Part shown: in pieces, positions 24,771 to 36,364 of the stretch
Position numbering within the stretch: the stretch's first letter is position 1
How the letters are laid out: each line of letters opens with the position of its first letter
Assembly (NCBI RefSeq): GCF_039555335.1
Contig: NC_092639.1
Span: 32,148,353-32,212,352 of the forward strand
Source: Amphiura filiformis
Taxonomy: Eukaryota; Echinodermata; Ophiuroidea; Amphilepidida; Amphiuridae
DNA length: 64,000 nucleotides
Direction: 5' to 3'
Program-made: the position numbers and the translations under genes
The notes under the pieces: generated by a model
What the model was told of the DNA's origin: nothing
Seen by the model: the letters and a program-made list of their open reading frames with translations, nothing else
The model's database searches: none

Positions 24771-24968
24771 CATTAGACTTCAAGGGGGTTAGAAAGTTGG
24801 GGTCGGGGAAAAAGGTTTTTTTTTTTAATTTCATGCCTTAATACACAGTTTTATTGGTGGAGAAAGTTTTTGTTTTAGTGTTGGTGGGGAATGATTTTTT
24901 ATTTGCTCATGTAGTGGGGGAAGTTTTGGTTTTTTCAAAAGTTCCTACCCCCCCTTGAAGTCTAATGG
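24771..24968. mobile_element. MITE with CATTAGACTTCAAGGGGG ends
   Basis: The left CATTAGACTTCAAGGGGG is mirrored by CCCCCCTTGAAGTCTAATG. Inner arms are G/T rich and contain GTTTTT words. Non-coding. Confidence 0.75.
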
Positions 24969-25551
24969 TGCGTCCCTAAGCTCACCCACCTTGCACCGCC
25001 TACGACAAGTGAGTCGTGACGGGCGCAAAGAGGGGACGGAGGGGCAGAGATCAATTAGTGCAATGACCTTTTGTCCCCCAGTCAGTGGTGATTTTTGCGG
25101 GGATTTTTGGTACTCACAAAGTGGTGATTTTGGTGTGGTGGTTGGTTCCCGGGGTAGTTTCTCTTTGAGATTCGGGTTTTAGACATATACATGTATACAA
25201 TGTATCAAACATCAATATGGTGACATGATGGTGATGGATACTTTCATAACATCACTATATACAACCTCCAACAGAGCAGTATTTTGATAAAGTCTCACAA
25301 GAGTAACACAATACACCTTGCAATCAGACCGTTTCCAAATTTGGCATGTTTGAGCTCTAAAATCCTCGATATTAAGTGCTTTAAAGTATTTTAAAGATGT
25401 AATGATACAATAGACCCTTGTTGTAATTGTTAACAAAGTTCGTATTTATACGTCTTTTAGAATTGCACTAAGCTTTTCAGGTAAGCTTTCAAATCGTTTT
25501 ATACCAATTCATGACTTGTAGCTTTTCATTTTTTTTACTCTTTCTTTTCAG

Positions 25552-25963
25552 GGCGCCAAGACCAAAATACGAGAAAGTCAAACAAAATTTACACCGGAAC
25601 GATAGAGAAGCCGCCGGGTCTGGCTGGGTTTTTCGAGACGGTACCGATCCTTCCAAACAAATCACGCTTGAACTTCGACCTCGTAATTCTCAACTAACGC
25701 CCGAGGATATCACAGATAATGGAAACATAAACTCGAGAAATTTTTTCCCACCTGATATGTTGTCCTCGTCACAAGAGGTCGCTGTTAATTTAGATGATGA
25801 TAGCATAGGCTCGCTACGTCTTTCCAAAAGTTTGGACCGAACTGATAGAGGGAGTTCTAGCGATGTAGATTCGGGTATTTTAGCACTTGGAGATGATACA
25901 TGGTCACCGACCAAAGGAGTGCCTTTTCATTTTATTTCAGATGATGCTGTTATAGAACTATGA
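25552..25963 (+). CDS. Gene A exon 4: cytoplasmic tail and stop
   Basis: The exon starts with the last base of an Arg codon and gives about 136 residues to a TGA at 25961-25963. The chain begins basic (Pro-Arg-Pro-Lys-Tyr-Glu-Lys), then becomes Ser/Asp rich with clusters such as SLRLSKSLDRTDRGSSSDVD that could be phosphorylation targets. The last residues are Ala-Val-Ile-Glu-Leu, a hydrophobic-X-hydrophobic ending that resembles a class II PDZ ligand; that is inference. No enzymatic domain is seen. An ATG at 25511 lies in the intron and is not a start. The exon is the last: no donor precedes the stop, and an AATAAA lies 186 bp downstream inside a MITE. Confidence 0.8.
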
Positions 25964-26003
25964 TATTCACCTTGCCAACATTAAAATTATAATGTGAATA
26001 GTA

Positions 26004-26157
26004 CAGTTTGTCCACTTTGAAGTACGAAGTAAATTACACAGTTTCGGCGCACCGTAATGTCAATAGCCGCACACAAATGCATGAGCGTCTTAATACGTGG
26101 CGCACAATACACTTACGCAAAATGTGCGTACCTTACTTCGTACTTCAGAATAAACTG
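26004..26157. mobile_element. MITE in the presumed 3' UTR of gene A
   Basis: The ends CAGTTT and AAACTG are flanked by TA, with arms matching over GAAGTACGAAGTAA and its complement. It starts 40 bp after the gene A stop. Its right arm contains AATAAA (26149-26154), the nearest polyadenylation hexamer downstream of gene A. Confidence 0.75.
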
Positions 26158-26295
26158 TAGTAGATGACTATATCGACGGCACGGTCTTTCGTATAAACGC
26201 ATCATTGTGCTGACGCCAAGACGCCTGCGCTGAAATTAGCGCATATTACTGAGAGGGCACGAGACATGTCACACGATAATTCGTGCTCAGATGGC

Positions 26296-26469
26296 TCTAT
26301 TCCATTTGATATCCATGCACCTCCATGGAAGACATGACCTTAATCTTCCACACAGCTCATGTGCATTTCAAATGGGGTTACCTGAATGGTTGGCTTCATT
26401 TGAAATCTACACCCCTGCCTATTATGGGATCTTCCATACGAGGTGTATGGATTTCAACTGGAATAGTCC
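26296..26469. mobile_element. MITE with CTATTCCATTTGA-type ends, copy 1
   Basis: The left CTATTCCATTTGATATCCAT is mirrored by ATGGATTTCAACTGGAATAG. A second copy lies at 51637-51818, sharing AAGACATGAC, TCTTCCACACA-like and ATTTCAAATGG words. Non-coding. Confidence 0.7.
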
Positions 26470-26483
26470 GATTTGATCAGTCA

Positions 26484-27155
26484 TTAAGGGATCTGGAATG
26501 CGCGTTTTAAGCGTTTTGACAGTATTTTTTGTGGGACATGCGAGCACATCAGACATATCGAATTGCATTCTGAATACGAAGAATGTCTTTCTGATATCAA
26601 ATAATTTTCATTTTTTGAAATTCACGATATAATACAAATTTTATGACAAATTATTCAAATCTGATATTTTTCACATTTTTGATATATAACAGTCCTCGAA
26701 GTAAATTTTATAAATCTAATGATATATTCTTAAAGTGTATGTAGCTGGGAGGAAAAGCCGACGATCAATTGAAAATTTTGACCTTTCATATTGAAGATAT
26801 GGATTTTTTCCCAAAAGACCTAATTTTTTTGATGTCTTCGGAAAAAATCCATATCTTCAATACGAAAGGTCAAAATATTCAATTGATCGTCGGCTTTTCA
26901 CCCCACCTACATACACTTTAAGTATAAATCATCAGATTTATAAAGTTTACAGAGTACTGTTAAATATCAAAAATATCAATTTTTTATGATTTGCTATAAA
27001 ATGTGTATTACATGCGAATTTCAAACAAAAATTCAATATTATTTGATATCAGAAGGACATTCTTCGTATTCAGAATGCAATTCGATATGTCTGATGTGCT
27101 CAAATGTCCCACAATACATACCGTACTGTCCAAACGTTCATACCCCATCCCTTAA
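26484..27155. mobile_element. Palindromic MITE, family 1, copy 2
   Basis: Complete copy with TTAAGGG and CCCTTAA ends and arms of about 310 bp, closely matching 881-1544. The centre is near 26825. Non-coding. Confidence 0.85.
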
Positions 27156-27785
27156 TCATAGTTACTTGACCTCATTTCTGATTCAAGCGCATCGGTAAAA
27201 TAACGTGGAAGAATTGTGATCTCTACTGTGATTCTTTGGATTTCTATCATTCTGGAAAAACTGAATTCGCTGAGAGAAATAACGGTGCTGCACTTTGCAA
27301 ATATGTATAAAACGTTTATATTTTATTTCGTGACAAAACAAAAACATGTTCACATTATTTAAATAATTGAAATTATAATTGCAACTACTTAATATGACTT
27401 CATTTAGAGATTGTTTGGTATAATAATTTATTGCAATTTAACTTCAAATAATTTCCTAGGAGTGTCTACAACTTCAGTACGCTAATTAGTCATGCTTTGA
27501 ACTAATCTCACATATTACTCATGACACCAGCGGGAGCGCCAGTGACCAAATTGCGTCATTAATGTCGTCTGGTATGGGCCTACCTTGCACACAACTCAAC
27601 AGCAATTTCTGTTCTTGCACACCTTGGTACCACAAACCGTGGAATATTCGCAAGTTGACTCTACTCCCCGAAAAGCGTTAATAATCCAGAATTGGAAGTT
27701 GGTCATCAAACGCCACTGCGCACGCTGGCACTATTATGCATGCTCGGCACCACTGTGCATGTGCATACTCGAAACATGTGTGATA
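27156..27785. other. Spacer
   Basis: AT-rich to about 27480, then more balanced. No supported gene or repeat. Confidence 0.35.
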
Positions 27786-27921
27786 TAAAATTGGATCGGT
27801 TGAGCCCATATTTATTGGTTGAGCTATGAGTTTTGAAATATTGGACGAGGCGTAGTCGAGTCCAATATTTTACAACTCATAGCGAGACCAATAAATATTG
27901 GGCGTAAAGCATCCAATTTTC
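27786..27921. mobile_element. Short palindromic element
   Basis: Arms AAAATTGGATCGGTTGAGCC, TATTTATTGGT and CTATGAGTT are mirrored on the right around a loop GAGGCGTAGTCGA. A separate 55-bp hairpin (TATGTTTTGGATCCA and its complement) follows at about 27928-27982. Confidence 0.75.
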
Positions 27922-27987
27922 TCATTATTATGTTTTGGATCCACTATTTTCACACACTTGGATCCATCAAAACATAATGCCTATAAT

Positions 27988-28187
27988 TGTTCCTTCATCG
28001 AGGCAGTAATTTAGATGTTACTTTTTATTGCATCTCTAAAACGTAATGATGATAAGTATATAAAAGTATAGTCCATTGTCATAAATGGACATTTCGCAAG
28101 AAATCCAACTAGCATAACATATTCCTGTGAGCGGTTTGGGAGAAAATCGAAAAATTTGATTTTATTGTACTGCCTCGAGGAAGAACT
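27988..28187. repeat. Inverted repeat, about 200 bp
   Basis: GTTCCTTCATCGAGGCAGTA on the left pairs with TACTGCCTCGAGGAAGAAC on the right. The interior is non-coding. Confidence 0.55.
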
Positions 28188-28523
28188 ATAGACCCTAATA
28201 GTTTCATGATCAACAATACGATGCGATGATAAGTGCATTATAAGCAATGTGAAAATTATATTTGTAAAAATGTTACGTTTTCTTTACCTTTGATTCCATC
28301 AGATAAACATTTATCAATATCAAATTGTCACAAGAAATGTATAATATTAATTGCCCTATTTTTGGGTGATAAGAGAAGTGTAAATTTATTAAAATATTTT
28401 TTATAATTATTATTGATATCGGGCTTTATTCCATGCGGTGAACTTCAATTTTAAGCTCGGTCACGAAATCAAATTGAAAACCAATCCACATAGACAATAA
28501 TTTCTTTATCTTTAATTGGCACT
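28188..28523. other. AT-rich spacer
   Basis: Nothing recognised. Confidence 0.35.
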
Positions 28524-28945
28524 CTTCAGTTAGCTCATTCGGTAAAGGGTTCGACTCCGGTGCATTGGTTTGTGGTGATGCGAGTTCGAGCCGTGGCGCT
28601 GTCCCTGTTTATTCTCATGATTGAGCTAGCATTTGAGATGGTATATTGTGGTTTGTATAGATGAGTTGACCTCAATGTTTATGAACAAAGGCAAGGGACT
28701 GGTATATCGATATGCTTGAGTGAACCCCATGCCATCACTACACTGTTTAATAGCCTTATTGTGATGTGGCGGGATTTTTAAAAACACGAGCCCTGAACAA
28801 AGTATGATGCCCGCGCATACTGCCAGGCAAAAAATAATGGAAATTGTGATGATGCGCCCGCATACTGCCAGGCAAAAGACAATGGAAATTGTGATGATGC
28901 GTGCGAATACTGCCAGGCATTGACGTCAGAAGTCACCTCATCTAT
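28524..28945 (+). mobile_element. tRNA-like head plus dispersed repeat with 45-bp subrepeats (possible SINE)
   Basis: The first 80 bp contain an A-box-like TTAGCTCATTCGG and a B-box-like GAGTTCGAGCC. From about 28668 the sequence matches 39957-40205 in the same orientation (ATGTTTATNAACAAAGGCAA, GGGACTGGTATAT, CTGCCAGGCA). In this copy a 45-bp unit containing GCATACTGCCAGGCA is repeated two and a half times (28805-28918). Whether the tRNA-like part belongs to the repeat is uncertain, since the second copy lacks it. Confidence 0.55.
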
Positions 28946-29990
28946 AGTGTGTGCGCTTCTTCAATGCCTGGTTATTGCCAAATGGTTTTGTATGGTGATT
29001 ATTGGGCCACAGTGCATGGTCAGCGGATGCCTCTAAATTATACTGAGGCCGATTTATATGCCTATAGCGCTTTAAATCACTGCACTTTTTTTCAGCCGCA
29101 AATTTGTAGAAATCACGTGATTTAAAAATATTGAAACCGATATCAAAAAGGATATCACGCGTGTGATATAATCACATGATATCAACTTGACCTCGCTTTC
29201 GTTTTTCATAATCACGTGATAGTTGATGCCAAGGCTATTTACCCCATGTACTGCTGAAGTGTGCCAATCAGAAGAATCGTCTATTTATGCCAGGTCTATG
29301 CCGCCAGGAATTATGATGTAATTAATAAGCAAATTGAGTGATCTTTATGGTCTAAAAGGTGTCAGACGGTCAAAATAATAAGTACATATTTTGTTATTTA
29401 TTAATTCTTCTAGCCTATTTATTATGTTTCCCTGTTCTCGCGTTATCTCGTTAGCATTTACTTTGAAAAGCAAACATCGAAGATGCACTTCAATTCGTAA
29501 TTAATAAGATCTAAACATGCTAAACTTTTCTTATTATTCTTACATACCAAGTCATATGTGATTTGCTCACAGCGACGCCCTCAATTTGTCTGGAATTTCT
29601 AGTTTTTTGCATAATTGTAATGCCTAATTGTGTACTAAAATACCACTTGAAAGACTAAGCCTGAAGTGCTTTAATTACATTATAAGTTATATTAAATCCG
29701 GAGATATCCGGTGTTATTCTAAGTTCACCGATCGAGTGATGGCTAACACGTCTCGTGCGTGTGAGCTCATTTATACATGTTTCATTGAATCAGTGACGTA
29801 TAAACTGTGTGCATATCGGTATTCGTCTTGCGTCTTTTTTATACGTCCCAGTTGTGCGAAGCTCTGCTCCACAATACATGTAATAGGGGACAGTGTGATC
29901 AGTGAAAACTATAACATTTAAATAAGAATCTATTCTTTATGCAAATCACAAATTATTGCTTTAATATGAAACCGTATAATCAAAGTAAGA
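28946..29990. other. Spacer
   Basis: Palindromic words AATCACGTGATT and GATATCACGCGTGTGATAT cluster at 29111-29222 and may mark a small element. No supported gene. Confidence 0.35.
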
Positions 29991-30638
29991 TTAAGGGGGT
30001 ACTACGTACCCCTGGCCAATTTTGTGCCTATTTTTGCGTTTTTCTCAAAAATTATAGCACATTGATGACGGGCAAGATATGTATAAGGGCAAGGACAACA
30101 ACTACTGTACTGAAAATTCAGCAACTCAAAGCAAGTAGTTATTGATTTATTGATCAAATATTGGTTTTCCCTCATTTTTGACTGTAAAGTGCTCCACAGA
30201 CTCCGAGTATTACACGTACAATATTGTATGCAACATATCTACGTTATTTGATCTATTGCTATTCTATTTCCAGTAATGTTTAAGTTCTAACGAATGTTTG
30301 ATGACGAAAAATCGATAATATGTTACATGTAATATCTCGTAGAAATATATTATCGATTTTACGTCATCAAACATTCGTTAGAACTTAAACATTACTGGAA
30401 ATAGAATGGCAATAGATTAAACAACGTAGATATGTTGCATACAATATTTTACGTACAATAAAAAGTCTGAATACTGCTTTATTCCACAACTGTTGTTTGT
30501 GCTGAAATAAAATTTCCAGTGCAGTAGTTGTAGTCCTTGCCCCTATAATATACATCTTACTTGTCCCCAGTGCACTATAATTTTAAAGAAAATGCAAAAA
30601 TAGACACAAAATTGGGCAGGGGTGTAGTACCCCCTTAA
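29991..30638. mobile_element. Palindromic MITE with TTAAGGGGGTACTA ends
   Basis: The left TTAAGGGGGTACTACGTACC and right GGTGTAGTACCCCCTTAA are inverted copies flanked by TTAA, and arms of about 300 bp extend to a centre near 30325. The inner arms match closely (GAACTTAAACATTACTGGAA and its complement). A different family from 881-1544, but with the same TTAA target. Confidence 0.85.
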
Positions 30639-30738
30639 TGGCATGTACGGTTATGTGCAGCGAGCCCGTGATGCATGCGTGTGGTAGCAGAATTTGATTC
30701 AAGCCTGCAAGATTTAAAGCAAACAAAAAGAAATAACC

Positions 30739-31229
30739 TACCGTAGAATTACATCTACAAGCATGCCTCTAAATGAGTGTTTGACGAAAGAGACAAAAGG
30801 CAGACACCCTCCATGAACATGACAAAAACATTATTTGGAGTTCGAGCAAGAATACCGATACAGGCGGTTGTACAAACGTGATATTGTATGATCAATTGTA
30901 ATGTTTTTTTGTGGAGGGATCTTCCTTTTGTTATAAACAACACTCATTTAGATGCATGGCGAAGTGGTGTAATAATCGGATTAACTACCATACCAATAGG
31001 GTAAAACAATTTTTGAATATACCGCACTTCACTAGTACGTTCACCTGTAAGATTAGTATCTTTGAAAAGGACGGTATTGTATTCAATCTATGATTGCAGA
31101 CATGCACAGGTGATGAGTGCAACCTGCTTGTAGTGCAGCGCGATATATTTAAAAATATATGCTATAGTAGTTAATCCGATTATTACATCACTTCGCCAGC
31201 GAATAGCTTATAGATGGAATTCTACGGTA
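30739..31229. mobile_element. Compound inverted-repeat element
   Basis: Outer ends TACCGTAGAATT and AATTCTACGGTA are inverted copies. Inside, 30739-30957 matches the MITE at 23678-23960, and a further inverted pair (CGAAGTG, TAATAATCGGATTAACTAC) spans 30958-31200. This looks like one element that expanded or received a second palindrome. Confidence 0.65.
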
Positions 31230-31779
31230 TAAGATGTAAGACACAGCCAAGTGTCTCGGGTTGGTAATCATAATCATATTGCGATGAAGGAACATCTTGG
31301 CCAGTAGCTGATGTGTATTGTCACAACTGGCTGACGAATGTAATCTGTCTGCATGCAGAGGAGAGGAGAGCGTTTAATTGAATTAAAAAAAACAATTACG
31401 AAGTATTTTTACTCATTGTAGAGAAAATTATGATATAAATCAGAAAAATGTCCCTCTATTTTGCTTCCAAATTAAAGATATGAATATTTCGTACACTGCA
31501 CATTTCACAGAACACATAAATGATAACATCTTTTTGGACACCTCGGACGCATGCAATTGTATTTTTGTATGTTTTTACAAATAATAGATTATATTTCCGA
31601 AATAAAGTGTTATCTTCTTTCTAAAGTATTTCATATTATATCCCAAAGATAAAGAGCATTTATTTTTATTTGTGAACATTTTAATGTTCAAAAATAAAAA
31701 TAAGCTGTGGGTATGCTGTTTACCTCAGATTTGCTTCTTCAACACATTCATAGAAATGACTTGTTCGCCTTGTTGGCGC
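31230..31779. other. AT-rich spacer
   Basis: No supported gene or clear repeat. Confidence 0.35.
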
Positions 31780-32420
31780 AATTCAAAAGGAGTAAGTTTG
31801 GACAACTCAAAAATAGTGTAAAAGTTGCCAAAACAAAATTCATTTTAGTTATCCGAACTTAAAAAAGCTCAAAAGTTCCGTCAACTAATCAACTTTGTTG
31901 GCATTACTTAAAAAGTTGATGTAAGTCGTTGCATCAACTTTTTAAGTAATGCCAACTTCTGAATTTAAGTTCAGGGAACTTAGAAAAATAAACAAGGTTC
32001 AAAGAACCAATTAGTTGAGTTATTGTAACTCAACATGTAAGTTGATGTAACTCGTAAGTTACTGGTACTTATTGTTTTGAGTTATTCCAATTTGGTACTT
32101 TGTTACTTAATTCACGTAATTGGATCATTTTCTGCACAATTAGCAGTATTCAAATATATATTTTTGTAATCATTGCAAAATTGTTTATACTATAGCACAC
32201 CTCTAGAAAATTATGCTAACCTAGGCTAGTTTCATTTTCTGAGTTGTAACAACTCAATAAAGTAAGTGCAAATGAGCATGATGAGTGCGACCAACATAAT
32301 GATATCGAGTCAGCGTTACTCAAAATTGTACTCGTTGGCATTACTCGGAAAGTTGACGCAACGACTTACATCAACTTACTGAGTAATGCCAACGAACAAT
32401 TTCTATGAGTGCACTTTCAT
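31780..32420. mobile_element. Element with two related hairpins around GGCATTACT
   Basis: Hairpins at 31897-31956 and 32334-32395 share GTTGGCATTACT, a CAACTT-type stem and GTAATGCCAAC. AACTTA and AACTCAA words recur between them in both orientations. The outer ends are not defined, so the limits are approximate. Confidence 0.5.
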
Positions 32421-32845
32421 TTTGACAATTCTTCTAAAATAAAAACTAATAAAACAATGATCAAAAGTGCTAATGGCGTCCGCATTATTATAAAGTGGAA
32501 TATAATGCAGCTCAATTTTACTTTATCATGTTTATCTCGCTATTTGGGGATAGAGCATGATTTTATTAGTTTAAACCAAAAAAAATATCATGTAAAGCAA
32601 GAAACTAGCCCTACTGAGAAGTACATATAGATTATACTACGAACACGTACCGGATGTTTAAAAAGTGTTATTATAAAGGTGTTCTGTGAAATGTTGCAGT
32701 TTAGTTTTCATTATTCAATGTATGTAATAAATAAACAGTAATTTTTGTACAAAGGCATATTTTCATTTATTTCCGTCAAGTGGTCACGGTGGTTTCGTGT
32801 TGCTGTTTCCTTTACATTAGCAGAAATATTGTAAAGGTAGCTCAT
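32421..32845. other. AT-rich spacer
   Basis: No supported gene. Confidence 0.35.
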
Positions 32846-33080
32846 CCCAGCAAACACTGAAATGTTATTATTATATTCAAAACGATTTGATAATGTTTAA
32901 ATATCGGGTTATAATAAAGTCATGAAAACGGTTTTAAAACGATTTATATGAAAAATGCTACAACAACATTTTTAAAATGACAAAAATGTTATTGTATCAT
33001 ATTTTTGGCAAACTTTTTTGCAATTTTTTTTGTCAACTTTTAAATGACATGCTACAATAAAACGTTATGCGTTTGCTGGG
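32846..33080. mobile_element. CCCAGCAAAC MITE, complete copy
   Basis: It starts CCCAGCAAAC and ends GTTTGCTGGG. The interior carries AACGATTT, TCATGAAAACGG and ACAACATTTT words shared with 23961-24200 and the stretch at 6520-6650. Non-coding. Confidence 0.8.
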
Positions 33081-33310
33081 ATATTATATCTTCATATTAT
33101 TGTAGCTGCGATATGTGAAACAAAATTCGTCTAAAGTATGCTGAGGCTTGTGGATCAACGTCTAGGCGTTGTGTCTATGCGTTGCATAAGTTACTGCGCT
33201 TTTTTGTACAGGGTGTTCCATAAAATAACCTCCCAATTCACATCTTGAGTAAATCCCGAAAGGCTTTTCGATCTAGCCCTTTACGTCACGCCGATTCAAC
33301 ATCGCTAGCA

Positions 33311-33602
33311 GCTATCGTTACTACGCATGGTGAACTGTGCAACTATCGTTACGCATGGTGAATTGTGCAACTATACGCATGGTGAACTGTGCAACTGTCG
33401 TTACTACGCATGGTGAACTGTGCAACTATCGTTACTATGCATGGTAAATTGTGCAACTATCGTTACTAAGCGGGTTAAGCATGGTGAACCGTGGAACTAT
33501 CTTTACTACGCATGGTGAACTGTACAACTATCGTTACTAGTACGCATGGTGAATTGTGCAAGTATCGTTACGACGCTTGGTGAACTGTGCAACTATCGTT
33601 CT
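33311..33602. repeat. Minisatellite, unit about 34 bp
   Basis: About nine imperfect direct copies of a unit built from CTATCGTTACTACGCATGG and TGAACTGTGCAA. Some units lack the GTTACTA part. There are no spacers of unrelated sequence. Confidence 0.9.
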
Positions 33603-34243
33603 AATTTTTTTTTATTCACCAATTCCTACATAGAGCTCCACAGTTAAGCGGTACCCCGGTATTTTGTTGCAAAAATTGCATTGATCATTTCATAGCGAGT
33701 GTGTAGAAAAATTGAAATACCACAGATATACTTTTATAGGTCCTGTGGTTCTTGAGTTATGTTGTAAAGAGGGCTGAAACAACAGCACTTTTGTAAAACG
33801 TACATAACTCATTAACAACAATAAATTAAGCACGTTTTCAGTTCATGATTTGTGGAATGAACTTCTGCAAAACACCGGTGTTATTTTTCAATAATATATT
33901 GAGTAAGATAATGAAAATCGATATTTTGGGTGCTTCGACCAACAATACCGCGTCTACCCTAAAAATGATGAGAATACCTTCTTAACAGATGTTACCATGG
34001 TTACTATTATTATGTAATACTCCATGGGAAAGAATTACAAACATGGCAAAATTAAAATTTAACCGATATCATACATTATGGCTCTAAGGAGGTTTATTCT
34101 GTTCTATTTATTCACATGTAATTAAAGTTTTGTTTTGCATTGTTTCATCGGTAATTGTCTGAACAGCATCGTGATATGCATGCTGTATCAAAATGATCGG
34201 TACCCATCAGCAGGTCTCGTCAAAATTTAAAATTGTTGTTACA
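33603..34243. other. Spacer
   Basis: No supported gene. A mariner-like end, TACAGGGTGTTCCATAAAA, stands alone near 33208, before the minisatellite. Confidence 0.35.
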
Positions 34244-36225
34244 TTAAGGGAACTGGAATGAGCGTTTTGAGCGTTTCGACAGCATTTTTGTGGGACATGA
34301 GAGCACATCAGACCTATCGAATTGCATTCTTAATAAGAAGAATGTCTTTCTGATATCAAATAATTTTCATTTCATGAAATTCACGATATAATACAAATTT
34401 TATGACAAATTATTAAAATTTGATATTTTTCACATTTTGGAGATACAACAGTCCTCGAAGCAAATTTTATAAATTTAATGATATAGTCTTAAAGTAGGCA
34501 TATCACTTCAAAAATAAGCGCAGCAGAAACATGTTATTTAATGTTTCTACATGAATGAGCTTTATTAAAGCATCAAAAATCAAAAAACGGAATTGAAATC
34601 GGTCAATGCACTGTGATGTAGTGTCAATTTAAAGATGCTCATAAATGGAATAAAAACCTGCCACAAAATGGCTGCAATGACAAAATTGGCACATTCCGAG
34701 ATTTTGACGGTTTATTTGGACGCTTGCTTGAAAAAGCAGCGTTAATCTAAGTATCACAGGTTAAATGCCTATCTTTCCTGACTTCGTTAAAGAAAACAAA
34801 ATTAAAAAATTTATCATTGAATAATTATAATAAATTAACCAAATGTACTATTTTAGCAATTTCGGCCAATCTGCAGACAAATTAAAGCTGAAAAAATGAC
34901 TATGTTCAGCTAATTGATATGCAAAATTGATGCCAGTGGAAAACCGTACACGATATCAGGGTGCGGGTTTTTTTGCACACATATGTATACGAAGTTCTTT
35001 CAATTGATAACAAAAAATACACAAAAAGTAATTAATTATGCAAATTAGATAATTATGTATTCATGATATTATTATGTAAATTAGGCATGAGTAATTTTGG
35101 TGTTTTTTAATATTTAATAAAAGTCTATTCATTCACCATAAATTTGTCAAGTATGAACCTGTTATGATGTTGAATAAAGATACAGCAGTTAATTACTTTA
35201 AAATAATACAAACAATACAAAGTTTGACATTTTGATGGTGTCTGGAATAGAATTTTCTTTTTTACTGTCAACATGGTATGTGTCACCATTACTCAAAGCC
35301 AAATCCGAAAAGTAAAAATAAAAATTCATTTGCAATGAGACTTAAAATTAACATTTTGTTATCTGGATTAACGTAGGAGGGCAAATGGTAAAAGGAAGCG
35401 CCGTTTCACTCAAGCGCGTATACAAAATTAGTATGGCCTTGGACACACACAATGGCTTAAAGCTATTGTGGTTTGGAAAACTACTCCCTATGGAATATCT
35501 TTGGTAATATTATGTTTTAACTAGTGTTCCTCAAGTGCTTCATTCAATGTAGACGGAAATAATTTACATGCTAAGAAAGATTAGTATTTTAGCTAAATGG
35601 TGGTAGATCAGACTATTTCAATAGGCCTATATTTACTGGTTTATGAGCGATCGTCAAAAAATTCATTAAACAGGCAGTAATTCTTGAACAAAGCAAAATT
35701 TAATTTTGTCGGATTCAATGGTAGCTTCAGAAAGGTTTCATATACCATATATTAAAATTTCAAACAATTAGGATAAATGGAACATACTAAGGAAATTCAT
35801 TTTTGACATTGATGTTTTCCGAAAATCAGCCGACTTTGATGCGCGCGCTTTTTAATTCACTGTTATGCTTGCATGCACAGTGTGGCAGAATTATTGCGCA
35901 GCCACTGTGACATACCTACTTAAAGTGTATATAGCTGGGAGGAAAAGCCGACGATCAATTGACAATTTTGACCTTTCAGCTTGAAGATATGGATTTTTTT
36001 CCCAAAAAGACCTAATTTTTTTTTGGTGTTTTTGGAAAAAAATCCATATCTTCAATACGAAAGGTCAAAATTTTCAATAGATCGTCGGCTTTTCATCCCA
36101 CCTACATACACTTTAAGTATAAATCATCAGATTTATAAAGTTTACTTCGAGTACTGTTAAATATCAAAATATCAATTTTAATAATTTGCCATTAAAATGT
36201 GTATTACATTGCGAATTTCAAAAAA
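34244..36225. mobile_element. Palindromic MITE, family 1, copy 3, split by a nested element and truncated
   Basis: The left half runs 34244-34493 from a TTAAGGG end. The right half resumes at 35920 and stays alignable to about 36225, so the last roughly 110 bp and the right terminus are missing. The gap is filled by the element at 34494-35919. The missing end lies about 140 bp before the stop codon of gene B. Confidence 0.8.
34494..35919. mobile_element. 1.43-kb nested inverted-repeat element
   Basis: It starts GTAGGCATATCAC and ends GTGACATACCTAC, inverted copies with two mismatches. TTAAA is present on both sides (34489-34493 and 35920-35924) but only once at the same point in the intact family 1 copies, so it is a target duplication. 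No frame over about 60 codons, so non-autonomous. Superfamily not identified. Confidence 0.8.
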
Positions 36226-36364
36226 TTGCAATTCCAAGAAGATCCTATTTTGCATTAAAAAGAATCGGTTGGTACAAATCATTTTAATGCAGCTTCTATC
36301 ATCCAGTTACATTTCCATTTGCAATTCCTACATTATCGTGTCGATTGCGAAGTTTGACATTTCT

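Larger units (their letters stand above)
18384..25551 (+). other. Gene A intron 3
   Basis: About 7.2 kb ending in a TTTACTCTTTCTTTTCAG acceptor. It contains at least six inverted-repeat elements, listed separately, and a small tandem repeat. Between them are AT-rich stretches with no coding signal. Confidence 0.55.

Noticed and set aside
33311-33602. CRISPR-like array
   Set aside because: Direct, degenerate tandem units without unique spacers in a eukaryotic context: a minisatellite.
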